Positions 28,702 through 37,305 of a stretch of DNA of 64,000 bases are shown piece by piece. Source of the stretch: CAKKQX01 sp963734595 (GTDB lineage: Bacteria; Pseudomonadota; Gammaproteobacteria; Burkholderiales; SG8-41); assembly GCA_963734595.1 (NCBI GenBank), contig CAVTHV010000016.1:62001-126000 (forward strand), in the 5' to 3' direction. Position 1 is the first letter of the stretch. Each line of letters begins with the position of its first letter. Under the pieces are notes generated by a model. The model worked only from the letters and a program-made list of their open reading frames with translations, did not search any database and was not told the DNA's origin. Position numbers and translations under genes: made by a program.

Positions 28702-29775
28702 ATGCGCAACCCAGTACACGCCGAAGGACATTCGTCCTTTGTCCGCACGCCGAAACGACTCCTGGCGGCCATCGTTCTTTGTTCTGCGGCAGCGCTCATG
28801 CCGCAACTGGCAGGCGCCCAGAGCGGCGATCGCAGCGGCAAAGAGGTGGTAGAGGCCGTTTGCGCCGCCTGTCATGCCACGGGCGCGAAGGGCTCGCCCA
28901 AAATCGGCGATCAGAAAGCGTGGGCCAAGCTCGCTGCGCGGGGCCTCAGCAGCCTCACCGCCAGCGCGCTCAAGGGTATCCGGAACATGCCGTCGCACGG
29001 CGGCAATCCGTCGCTCACCGACAATGAAATCGAGCGCGCCATCACCTATATGGTCAATCAGTCAGGCGGCCACTGGACCGAGCCCATCAGCCGGACACCC
29101 GAAGAGCGCAAAGGCGAGCAGGTCGTGAAATCGCAATGCGCCAAGTGCCATCAGGCCGGCGTCGGCGGCGCGCCGAAGATCGGCGACCGGGCGGCCTGGA
29201 TTCCCCGGCTCAAGCAAGGGATGGATTTCCTGGTGCGCTCGGCGATCAACGGGCACGGCGGCATGCCGCCGCGCGGCGGCATGGCCAATCTCACCGATGC
29301 CGAAGTCCAGTCCGCGATCGTTTACATGGTGAATGGCGGCAGTGTTCCGGCAGCGAAGGCGGCTTCCGCTGCGCCGGCTGCGACAGCCGACCCCAATCAT
29401 AAGGTCATCGGGGGAACGGAGATCTATCTGGGCGTCGTCTCGGCGGAATCGATGCGCGCACAGTATCCGAAGGGAAGCCCGGAAAGCGCGATGCACGGGG
29501 GCATCCCGAGCGGCAGGGGCTATTACCACGTGAACATCTCGCTGCTCGACAGCAAGACCAAAGCGGTGATCACGGATGCGCAGGTAGAGGCGAAAGTCGC
29601 GGAACCCACCGGCGGCGAAACGAAAAAGCTCGAGCTCGTGACGCTCAACAACACGAAGAGCTATGGCAACTATTTCCGCATGCCCAGCAAGAACCCCTAC
29701 ACGATTACGGTGCAAATCCAGAGGCCGGGCGCAGCGCGGCCGATCGTGGCCAGGTTCGATTACAGGCACTACTGA
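28702..29775 (+). CDS. Diheme cytochrome c (two c5-like domains) with extra C-terminal domain
   Basis: About 357 residues. After a signal region (LLAAIVLCSAAALMPQLAGA), two cytochrome c5-type domains carry CAACH and CAKCH with the typical late Met segments (NMPSHGGNPSLTDNEIERAI; GMPPRGGMANLTDAEVQSAI). A linker leads to a 125-residue beta-rich domain (GGTEIYLGVVSAESMRAQYP to the end) that I do not recognise by name. The ATG at 28702 has AGAGGA eight bases before it. ATG 28693 is less likely. It is a single gene bounded by a terminator. Confidence 0.82.
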   Translation: MRNPVHAEGHSSFVRTPKRLLAAIVLCSAAALMPQLAGAQSGDRSGKEVVEAVCAACHATGAKGSPKIGDQKAWAKLAARGLSSLTASALKGIRNMPSHGGNPSLTDNEIERAITYMVNQSGGHWTEPISRTPEERKGEQVVKSQCAKCHQAGVGGAPKIGDRAAWIPRLKQGMDFLVRSAINGHGGMPPRGGMANLTDAEVQSAIVYMVNGGSVPAAKAASAAPAATADPNHKVIGGTEIYLGVVSAESMRAQYPKGSPESAMHGGIPSGRGYYHVNISLLDSKTKAVITDAQVEAKVAEPTGGETKKLELVTLNNTKSYGNYFRMPSKNPYTITVQIQRPGAARPIVARFDYRHY

Positions 29776-29796
29776 CGGTCGACGCGCATTGCGTTC

Positions 29797-29826
29797 AAAA
29801 AAGCTGGCTGCGGCCGGCTTTTTTGT
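29797..29826 (+). terminator. Rho-independent terminator (AAGCTGGC stem)
   Basis: AAAAAAGCTGGC pairs with the following GCCGGCTTTTTT (one G:U-type change from the copies at 21023 and 21555). Confidence 0.75.
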
Positions 29827-29902
29827 TGCCCGCCGCAAGGATGCGGCAGCGCAACGCGGCAACAATCCACTCCGTTGATCCGTGCCGGGGTATCAGTAAA
29901 TT

Positions 29903-29930
29903 ATCATTAAAAACAACGTATTACATACTC
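29903..29930 (+). repeat. Dispersed repeat copy B (CATTAAAAACAACGTATTAC)
   Basis: Shares the ATTAAAAACAACG core and the following TTAC with copy A at 7701. Confidence 0.4.
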
Positions 29931-30125
29931 TGTTCGGATGCGTGGCGCAGCCGTCCTGATGTTAAACGGCGCGCGTCGGCACATCCCGCGCGCACGCTGC
30001 TTTCAACCCTCGCGAACATGTGCATTTGCGCCCGCGTATTGCGGCCGGCGTTGCCGATCGAAATTGCGCGCCTTGCGCAATCCCTCGCTGCATGGGGCCA
30101 CACCCGACCAGCCGTTCGCATCCGT

Positions 30126-30139
30126 TTGACGCAGATCAA
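30126..30139. promoter_or_regulatory. FNR-type box TTGACGCAGATCAA
   Basis: TTGAC-N4-ATCAA, 361 bases upstream of the four-domain cytochrome start, which is far for direct activation of that start. Confidence 0.5.
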
Positions 30140-30500
30140 AGGCAACGGGAGGCGACAACGCTAGCATTGACACCGCATTGATCGGCAACCATTTCCGGGG
30201 GAAAGCATCGCAACCACGTTGGTAAAAACGATCGCATCATCGCAACACCGCGGGTCGATAATTTCAAAAGGGCTGTGCGTGGATTTCGCGCTCAAACCCC
30301 GCTCGGCAGTCGTTGCGCCGTCTGCTCTTTATCCGTGATCACCCGATTGTTTCCGCCTGGGGCGACGAGGCCGCATCGCCGCGCCCAAATCCGGTCCCAG
30401 CGCAGTGGGGATTCTGGCATGCGCCGGCCCGGCGTCGCCGAATAGAGACGGACACCGGGCAGGTATAGAATGTCGGGGATTTCTGTAACAGTTTAGGGGA

Positions 30501-31739
30501 ATGTCGATGACACGAAACACAGGCACTCTACTCGCTGCGGCATTCATGCTCGCTGCGGCCATCACGAGCGTGGGTTATTCCCCGGCCACGACCGCCCAGC
30601 CTGCCACGATCAAGGCCGGCAGCGGTGACGATCTTCGGGCGGTCTACGCTGGTGCCCCGGAGGTCGCGGAGGGCGCCCGCGTCGCAACGGCCTCGTGCGC
30701 CAGCTGTCATGGCAAGAACGGCATCAGCCGCGCGAAGGGCATGCCGAACATCGCCGGCCAGCGACCGGCATACCTCTACAACGAACTCGTGGCCTACAAG
30801 CAAGGCACCCGCAAAGATCCCGGCATGGGGAACGCCGTCAAGTTCCTGAGCGACGATGCGCTGGTCAAGGTCGCCGCTTACTATGCCAGCCTCGATCCCG
30901 CACAACCCGAGGTGAAGAGCGACGCCAAGGCCGCGCCCGCCAAGGACCCGCTGGCGGCCGGCAAGGCCGCGGCGGCCGGCTGCGCAGGCTGCCACGGCGA
31001 GCTCGGCATCAGCTCGACGCCGGGCATGCCCAGCCTCGTCGGACTCGATCCGAAATACCTGGTTGCGGCGATGACCGCCTACAAGAACGGGCAACGCAAG
31101 AACGACATCATGAAGACGCTGATGGCGGCCTTCAGCGAAGCGGACATGAAGAACGTCGCGCTGTTCTACGCGCTGCAAAAACCCGCGCGGGCCAAGACCC
31201 CGGCTCCCGGCAAGCAGGACGCGGGCAAGGCGGCGGCAGCGGCTTGCTCCGGATGCCATGGCGATCAGGGCGTCAGCGGCAGCCCCGCGACGCCGAGCCT
31301 CGCCGGCCAGGACGCGCAGTACTTCGCGAGCGCAATTCAGGCCTACAAGGACGGCTCCCGCAAGGACGACACGATGAAAGGACTCGCGGCGTCACTCGAC
31401 GACAACGCCATCAAGGATCTCGCGGCCTATTTCGCAGCCCAGCAGCCGCAGGCGCCGAAAGTAGCCAAGCCTCTGTCTACCGCCGAGCTGGCGCAACGAT
31501 GCGACCGCTGTCACGGCGTCAACGGCAACAGCACCGACCCGCGCCACCCGGCGCTGGCCGCGCAACGCGTCGATTATCTGATGAAAACCCTGCGCGACTA
31601 TCATTCGGGGCTGCACAAGAATTCGGCGATGAATGCGATGTCCAGCACGCTGACCGATACCGATATCGAAAATCTCGCGGCCCACTATGCAAGCCAGAAA
31701 GCGCGGGCCTTCACTTACGTGCTGATACCTTCCAAATGA
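30501..31739 (+). CDS. Tetraheme cytochrome c with four tandem class I domains
   Basis: 412 residues with a signal peptide and four roughly 95-residue cytochrome c553/c4-like domains with CASCHG, CAGCHG, CSGCHG and CDRCHG. Each domain repeats the pattern P-(S/N)-(L/I)-(A/V)-G then Y-(K/H)-x-G-x-(R/H)-K, for example MPNIAGQRPAYLYNELVAYK. Diheme c4 proteins have two such domains, so four is unusual. It is probably periplasmic. The start at 30501 has GGGG just upstream. A second four-domain protein is encoded at 35198. Confidence 0.85.
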   Translation: MSMTRNTGTLLAAAFMLAAAITSVGYSPATTAQPATIKAGSGDDLRAVYAGAPEVAEGARVATASCASCHGKNGISRAKGMPNIAGQRPAYLYNELVAYKQGTRKDPGMGNAVKFLSDDALVKVAAYYASLDPAQPEVKSDAKAAPAKDPLAAGKAAAAGCAGCHGELGISSTPGMPSLVGLDPKYLVAAMTAYKNGQRKNDIMKTLMAAFSEADMKNVALFYALQKPARAKTPAPGKQDAGKAAAAACSGCHGDQGVSGSPATPSLAGQDAQYFASAIQAYKDGSRKDDTMKGLAASLDDNAIKDLAAYFAAQQPQAPKVAKPLSTAELAQRCDRCHGVNGNSTDPRHPALAAQRVDYLMKTLRDYHSGLHKNSAMNAMSSTLTDTDIENLAAHYASQKARAFTYVLIPSK

Positions 31740-31838
31740 TCGGGCCGATCAACGGATTGTTGCCTGCGGCCTATGCCGGGAGCCGCCCAAACGATGGCTG
31801 GACATGTCTGCGACGGGTTGTCGCGCGATGTCCGGCCA

Positions 31839-31867
31839 CGGACAATCCCGGTGCCAAAGCGTATAAT
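31839..31867 (+). promoter_or_regulatory. Probable sigma-70 promoter for the membrane monoheme gene
   Basis: CGGACA (31839-31844), 17-base spacer, TATAAT (31862-31867), about 90 bases before the GTG at 31957. Confidence 0.5.
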
Positions 31868-31956
31868 TTTTTCGTGCTAAAAACAGGGCTGGAGCATCGT
31901 GATGCGGCTTGAACCGCACCCGAACATCCCGGCCCACAACACTAAAGGAATCAATC

Positions 31957-32739
31957 GTGAGTGATGTGCCACTGCACCGCCATTACCTTCATTATTCCGA
32001 GCTGCCCTACAGCATGCGCGTCCTGTATACCTCGGTGCTGCTCATACTGGGGTTGGGTTACATATTCGCGCTGACCTACGTGTTCGTCGCCCAGTCCGGC
32101 AAGGACGGCAAACCGGGATTGTCATACGACGACATCGTCATCACCTACAGCGGCAGCGGCAAGGGTTCCCGGCTGGAAACCGCCCTGCGCGGACCGATGC
32201 AGAGCATGCTGCCGCCCGACGAAATCGGCCCCATCATCGCCTGGGTGCAGGAAGGCGCCGGCCGCGAGGCGTACGAGAAGACGATCAGACCGACGCTGGA
32301 CAAGCGCTGCATCAGCTGCCACGACGGCAGCAACCCGCACCTGCCGAATCTGAGCGGCTACGACAATCTCAAGAAAGTGACCGAGCGGGACACCGGCGCC
32401 TCGATTGCCACGCTGGTCCGCGTGTCGCACATCCACCTGTTCGGGCTTTCCTTCATCTTCTTCATCGTGGGCCTCATCTTCAGCCACGCCTACCTGCGGC
32501 CCGTCTGGTTCAAGTGCGCCGTCATCGCGCTGCCTTTCGTCGCCATCGTGATGGATGTCAGCTCCTGGTATTTCACCAAGCTCTTTCATCCGTTTGCCCT
32601 GGTCGTGATGGCCGGCGGCGGCCTGATGGGCATGTGCTTCGCCTTCATGTGGGTGGTGTCGATGTATCAGCTGTGGTTCTCCAGGACGCCTTCGCCCGTC
32701 GCGCAGAGAGGGGGCGGCGAAACTCCTGTCGTTGGTTGA
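31957..32739 (+). CDS. Membrane protein with one c-type heme motif
   Basis: 260 residues. One N-terminal helix (YTSVLLILGLGYIFALTYVF), a periplasmic region with CISCH near residue 110 (TLDKRCISCHDGSNPHLPNL), then three or four further helices, with His residues in LVRVSHIHLFGLSFIFFIVG. The start GTG 31957 follows AAAGGA by eight bases. A frame extension to 31909 is not needed. I do not recognise a named family. A membrane-bound electron carrier near the quinone pool is the simplest reading. Confidence 0.75.
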   Translation: MSDVPLHRHYLHYSELPYSMRVLYTSVLLILGLGYIFALTYVFVAQSGKDGKPGLSYDDIVITYSGSGKGSRLETALRGPMQSMLPPDEIGPIIAWVQEGAGREAYEKTIRPTLDKRCISCHDGSNPHLPNLSGYDNLKKVTERDTGASIATLVRVSHIHLFGLSFIFFIVGLIFSHAYLRPVWFKCAVIALPFVAIVMDVSSWYFTKLFHPFALVVMAGGGLMGMCFAFMWVVSMYQLWFSRTPSPVAQRGGGETPVVG

Positions 32740-33069
32740 CGTGAGCGCAGACGAGGCGAGGCCGGGTTCTCACCGTGGCGGTTTGGCATGGTCCGGGGTG
32801 CGGTGTTTGATCCACGTCAACGTCTGCCGCCCGCCATCCGTGTACATTTTGCGTTGTGACAACGCAGTCGATATTCTGAAAGCAGGAACACCGTGCGCCG
32901 CCATTCCTCAGCAAGCGTCGCACGGTGCGTCCCCGGGGACGGGTGTCGACGTATGCCGGGAAATGATCTACAGCTTTAAAAACACGCCTATGGAGCCTGC
33001 TTTCGGAGATCCCCGGCACCTTCGTTGGCGTGAGCGGACCGACGAGATCAATCAGGGAGTCAAAAGAAA
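32740..33069. other. Intergenic region before the CbcL-like gene
   Basis: 330 bases holding one FNR-type box (32807-32820). GGGAGTC is the likely ribosome site region before 33070. I see nothing else supportable. Confidence 0.5.
32807..32820. promoter_or_regulatory. FNR-type box TTGATCCACGTCAA
   Basis: TTGAT-N4-GTCAA, 249 bases upstream of the CbcL-like gene start. Confidence 0.5.
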
Positions 33070-35068
33070 ATGCGGATTAAAAAGCTTGCCCCGTGGCTGA
33101 TTGCGGGCTTTATTTGTGTGGCGGGCGCACCGGTGGCATGGGGAGCGGAAACAGAAGCCGCCAGCGCCCAGGCCGCCGCCCCGGCGGCCGAAAAAATCGA
33201 CAACGCGGTCTGCCTGGGCTGTCATGGCAACGAAGGCTTTGCCATGCCGGGCCCGGACGGCAAAATGCGCTCGTTGCACGTGATACCGGACAAGTTCGGC
33301 AACAGCGTTCACGGCAAGCGGTTTTGCGTCGAGTGCCACAAGGACATTACCGAGATTCCGCATAAAACCGGCGTGCAGCACAAGGTCAGTTGCGTGCAGT
33401 GCCACGAGGACTTGTGGGCAAAAGCCCAGAGGGATGGAAAGACCGCGGAGAACGCGCGCCTTGGCGTGGTGGTGCAGCAGATCGACCGGTACATGAAATC
33501 CATCCATGCCCGCCCCAGCCGGGAAGACCAGTCGCGCACCAACGCCACCTGCTACAACTGCCACGATGCCCACTATGTCTACCCGAAAGGCAGCGCCGGC
33601 CGCGCGGCGTGGCGCCTGACCATTCCCGACGTTTGCGGCAAGTGCCACACCGCGGAACGGCAAGCTTTATGGGGAATCGGTGCATGGCGACGAAGTCCTG
33701 AAGAAAAAGAATCCCAAGGCGGCGGTGTGCTCGGATTGCCATACCACCCATGACATCGAAGATCCGGCGCTCGACAAGAGCAGGCTGGTCATTACCAAGA
33801 ACTGCGGGAACTGCCACGCGGAAAACCTGAAGACCTACACCGAAACCTATCACGGGCAGGTCAACACGTTGGGCTATGCCTATACGGCCAAGTGTTTCGA
33901 CTGCCATGGCAGCCACGACATCAAGCGGACCACCGATCCCGACTTCGACGGTGTATCCGGCACAACCGCCTGAAAACCTGCCAGCAGTGTCATACCAACG
34001 CGACCCAGGGGTTCGTGACGTTCGAACCGCACGGCACGACTCATGATTTCAAGCGTTTTCCGCTGATATGGATCGCGCAAAAATTCATGCTGGGACTGCT
34101 CTTTGGCACGTTTGCATTTTTCTGGACGCATACGGCCCTGTGGTTCTATCGCGAATACAAGGATCGCCAGCAGCGCAAGACGCGGCCGCACGTGCTGACG
34201 GATGAACTGCTGGAGGGCAAGTTTTTCCGGCGCTTCCCGCTGCTCTGGCGGGCCGCCCACCTCACCTTCGCCGTGAGCCTGATGATCCTGGCCCTCACCG
34301 GCATGGCGGTGTTTTACGCCGACACGGCGTGGGCGCCAGTCGTCATGAATGCGTTAGGCGGGCCGAAAGTGGCGGCGCTCATCCACCGGACCTTTGCGGT
34401 GATTTTTGCGATCGGTATTTTTCGGGCACCTGATCTATGTCGCACTCCGCGTTGGCCGCAACTGGCGTAATTTCGACTGGTTCGGGCCCAACTCGCTGGT
34501 TCCGCGCTGGCAGGATCTGTGGGACATCGTCGCCATGTTCACCTGGTTCTTCGGCAAGGGACCGCGGCCGGTGTTCGACCGCTGGACCTACTGGGAGAAA
34601 TTCGACTACTGGGCGCCGTTCTGGGGTGTCACGATCATCGGCATGAGCGGCGTCATGCTGTGGTTCCCGAGCGTGACCGCCTCGTTCCTGCCCGGCTGGG
34701 TGTTCAACATCGCCACCATTTTCCACGGGGAAGAAGCGCTGCTGGCCGTCCTGTTCCTGTTCACGGTGCATTTCTTCAACAACCATTTCAGGCCGGACAA
34801 GTTCCCGCTGGATATCGTGATGTTCACCGGCGCGGTGCCGCTCGAGGAGTTCAGCCGCGAGCACACGGTGGAATACAACCGGCTGGTCAAAACGGGCGAA
34901 CTCGAGAAGTACCTGGTGGACAAGCCGACGGAGCCGATGACCCTGGGCTCGAGGATATTGGGCTTCACCCTGATCGCCGCCGGCCTGACGCTGCTGACGC
35001 TGGTGCTGGTCGGAGTTCGTAGGAAGTATGATGAAAGGCTGAGCGGCCCGCGAAGAAATTGCCGCTGA
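33070..35068 (+). CDS. Nine-heme cytochrome c fused to b-type membrane cytochrome, CbcL-like (three frameshifts)
   Basis: Joining frames at about 33665, 33950 and 34425 gives one protein of about 665 residues. A signal peptide is followed by nine CXXCH motifs (CLGCH, CVECH, CVQCH, CYNCH, CGKCH, CSDCH, CGNCH, CFDCH, CQQCH). The C-terminal part is a multi-helix HydC/FdnI-type cytochrome b (LLWRAAHLTFAVSLMILALT; HRTFAVIFAIG then FFGHLIYVALRVGRNWRN). Nine c hemes fused to a diheme b domain is the architecture of Geobacter CbcL, an inner-membrane quinol oxidase for extracellular respiration. All joined segments are in register and conserved, so errors explain the breaks. Direction of electron flow is unknown. 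Confidence 0.82.
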
Positions 35069-35118
35069 TGCGTGCGGCGGGAGTCGGGCTAGGTTTCCGA
35101 TCGTTATCGGAATAAAAT

Positions 35119-35132
35119 GTTATCTATATCAA
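35119..35132. promoter_or_regulatory. Degenerate FNR-like box GTTATCTATATCAA
   Basis: One perfect half (ATCAA) and a 3/5 half. It sits 65 bases before the cytochrome start at 35198, the usual distance for class II activation. Confidence 0.4.
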
Positions 35133-35197
35133 TGGCATAAATTCGGGCCGGCAGCAGACCAGCGCCGGCCGGCCCGAAGATATCTGCGAGGTTTCAA

Positions 35198-36358
35198 ATG
35201 AAACATTTTATGCTGGGTATTGCGTTGGCGGCGGCGTTGGCCGGATGCACGGAAAAAGAACAGTCGACTCCGAAAACCACGCCTGCGGCTGCCACCCCGC
35301 CTGCAGCCGAGAAGCGGATTGCCGGGGACGTTGCCGCGGGCAAGGCCATCGCCGAGCGAACCTGCAAAGCCTGTCACGGCCTGGATGGCAAAGGCGTCGC
35401 CCCGGCCATTCCGAACCTCGCGGCACAACGTGAGCGTTATCTGCTCGCGTCGTTGCAGGAGTACAAAGACGGCAAGCGCCATCACGCCGCCCTCAAGAGC
35501 ATGGCGGAAAAAATGAGCGATGCGGACATTCGCAACGTGGTCGCGTACTATTCGCCAGTCTGCCGCCGATCGCGAACCCCTCTGCCGGCGATATCAAGCA
35601 CTCATCGCTTTATGAAGAAGGGCAAGAAGCTGGCGGCGGGCTGCACGAAGTGTCATGGCGAAGACGGCAACAGCAAAACTCCCGGCACGCCCAGCCTGGC
35701 CGGCCAGCAACCCCACTATCTGGTCGCCGCCATCCAGGAGTATCACCAGGGAGACCGCAAAACGGCCGTGATGAAGGCGATGCTGAGCGATACGGAAAAA
35801 CTGCAACTGGAAAACCTCGCGCTCTATTTCGCGGCCCAGACTCCGGTTGAACGTGCCGCCCCCGCCAAGGGCGACGCGGCCGCCGGCGAACCGCTCACCG
35901 CCATGTGCGGCGGCTGCCACGGCTTTCACGGCGTGAGCACCGACTCGGCGACGCCGAGTCTTGCCGGCCAGGATCCCGAATACCTGGTGAAAGCGATGAA
36001 GGCCTACAAAACCACCCGCAAGAACTGGGGCATGCAGCGCTATATCGCCGGGCTCAGCGACAAGGACATGGAAAATATCGCGGCCTACTACGCGGTCCAG
36101 AAACCCCAGGCCGCCGATAAAGTACCGGGTTCCGCCCAGGAACTGGCCGAAAAATGCAATCGCTGCCACGACGCCGAGAACCCCACAATGACGGCTCCCA
36201 AAATGCGGGGGCAGGACAAGGACTATCTGGTCATGGCCCTGCGGGCGTATCGCGATGGCAGACGCGAAAGCTCTACCATGCACAACATGAGCTTCCCCTA
36301 CAGCAACGCCATGATAGAAAGCATCGCTTCCTGGTACGCGAATCAGCCGGCGAAATAA
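35198..36358 (+). CDS. Tetraheme lipoprotein cytochrome c with four class I domains
   Basis: 386 residues. A lipobox (LAALAGC, Cys about residue 17) marks a lipoprotein. Four domains carry CKACHG, CTKCHG, CGGCHG and CNRCHD, with the same repeat pattern as the 30501 protein (TPSLAGQDPEYLVKAMKAYK). The stretch SPVCRRSRTPLPAISSTHRF near 35550-35620 is out of frame. The neighbouring frame reads LPPIANPSAGDIKHSSLYEE, so two compensating indels are likely. It follows the CbcL-like gene and may accept its electrons at the membrane. Confidence 0.83.
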   Translation: MKHFMLGIALAAALAGCTEKEQSTPKTTPAAATPPAAEKRIAGDVAAGKAIAERTCKACHGLDGKGVAPAIPNLAAQRERYLLASLQEYKDGKRHHAALKSMAEKMSDADIRNVVAYYSPVCRRSRTPLPAISSTHRFMKKGKKLAAGCTKCHGEDGNSKTPGTPSLAGQQPHYLVAAIQEYHQGDRKTAVMKAMLSDTEKLQLENLALYFAAQTPVERAAPAKGDAAAGEPLTAMCGGCHGFHGVSTDSATPSLAGQDPEYLVKAMKAYKTTRKNWGMQRYIAGLSDKDMENIAAYYAVQKPQAADKVPGSAQELAEKCNRCHDAENPTMTAPKMRGQDKDYLVMALRAYRDGRRESSTMHNMSFPYSNAMIESIASWYANQPAK

Positions 36359-36423
36359 ACAAACGCCCGGATTGGCAACGCCGCGCAACGGCGTGACCGG
36401 CTGATCCGGAAAAATTTCCCGGC

Positions 36424-37173
36424 CTACTGCAACAGGCCGCTCAGGCCCGGCACCACGCGACACAACAGCCCGTCGGCGGCGAAGACGGCGGGCTGCGTGG
36501 CCTTGATGATGCCGAAAATCCCCAGTCCGCCGATGACGATGCTGCTTGCAACACGCAACGGGCGCAGCGCCGCAAGCTTCCGGACCTGACCGTACAGCAG
36601 CGAAATAGCCAACAGGTTCGGCAGGGTGCCGAGACCGAAAGCGAACATGACCAGCGCGCCCTGGCGGGCGTCGGCCGTTGCCATCGCGGTGAGGAGCAGC
36701 GCATAGACCATGCCGCACGGCAGCCAGCCCCACACCGCGCCCAACCCCAGCGCACGCGGCACGGAGTCGACCGGAAGAAACCAGCGGGAATAAGGTTGCA
36801 CGCGGCGCCATACCACCGCTCCTGCGGCCTCGATGCCGCGCGCGACCGGCGTCACGCCCGCCACATACAGCGCAAGCAGCAGCAGCGTGGCGCCGGCAAA
36901 GAACATCATGACGTGCTGCGCCAGAGGCCCGCCGCGCAGCCACAGCCCGCCCTGGCCAAGGGCGCCGGCCAGGGAGCCGGCCACGGCGTAGCTGAAAATG
37001 CGCCCGCCGTTATAGGCCAGCGCATAACGCCATTGCCGGGGAACCCTTTCACCGCCGGCGCGCGGCCCGCTGACGATGCCGACAATGCCGCCGCACATCG
37101 CCGCACAATGCGCGCCGCCCATCAGCCCGGCGACGAAAGCGCTGGTTACGACCAGTTCAAGCCAGCCGTTCAT
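36424..37173 (-). CDS. SafE/TauE-like membrane protein associated with cbb3 clusters
   Basis: 249-residue membrane protein with six helices. The first helix has GLMGGAHCAAMCGGIVG, a His/Cys/Met-rich motif suited to copper. The fourth region has AVWGWLPCGMVYALLL. Such proteins (sulfite exporter TauE/SafE, DsbD-like) occur in many cco-hemN-fnr clusters and are suspected to help copper or redox handling. It is converging with the 35198 gene. No transport substrate can be assigned. Confidence 0.75.
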   Translation of the reverse strand: MNGWLELVVTSAFVAGLMGGAHCAAMCGGIVGIVSGPRAGGERVPRQWRYALAYNGGRIFSYAVAGSLAGALGQGGLWLRGGPLAQHVMMFFAGATLLLLALYVAGVTPVARGIEAAGAVVWRRVQPYSRWFLPVDSVPRALGLGAVWGWLPCGMVYALLLTAMATADARQGALVMFAFGLGTLPNLLAISLLYGQVRKLAALRPLRVASSIVIGGLGIFGIIKATQPAVFAADGLLCRVVPGLSGLLQ

Positions 37174-37305
37174 TGCGATTGAGGCGTAAGCGGTGAGCGG
37201 AAGTGGAAGTGAGTGCGGGATGAAGAGTCAAGTCAAAAACGTTGCGAATCGAACACCCGAATCTCGAGCCCTGAATCCTGAATCCCGGATCCTGAACCCT
37301 CTGCG

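Larger units (their letters stand above)
29776..30500. other. Long intergenic region between two cytochrome genes
   Basis: 725 bases with a terminator, repeat copy B (29903) and an FNR-type box (30126). The box lies 360 bases before the next start, so a long leader or an unannotated small RNA between about 30150 and 30500 is possible. Short open frames here show no family resemblance. Confidence 0.45.

Noticed and set aside
29823..30164. Open frames in the 29.8-30.2 kb gap
   Set aside because: No ribosome site, no family resemblance, and overlap with a terminator and repeat.
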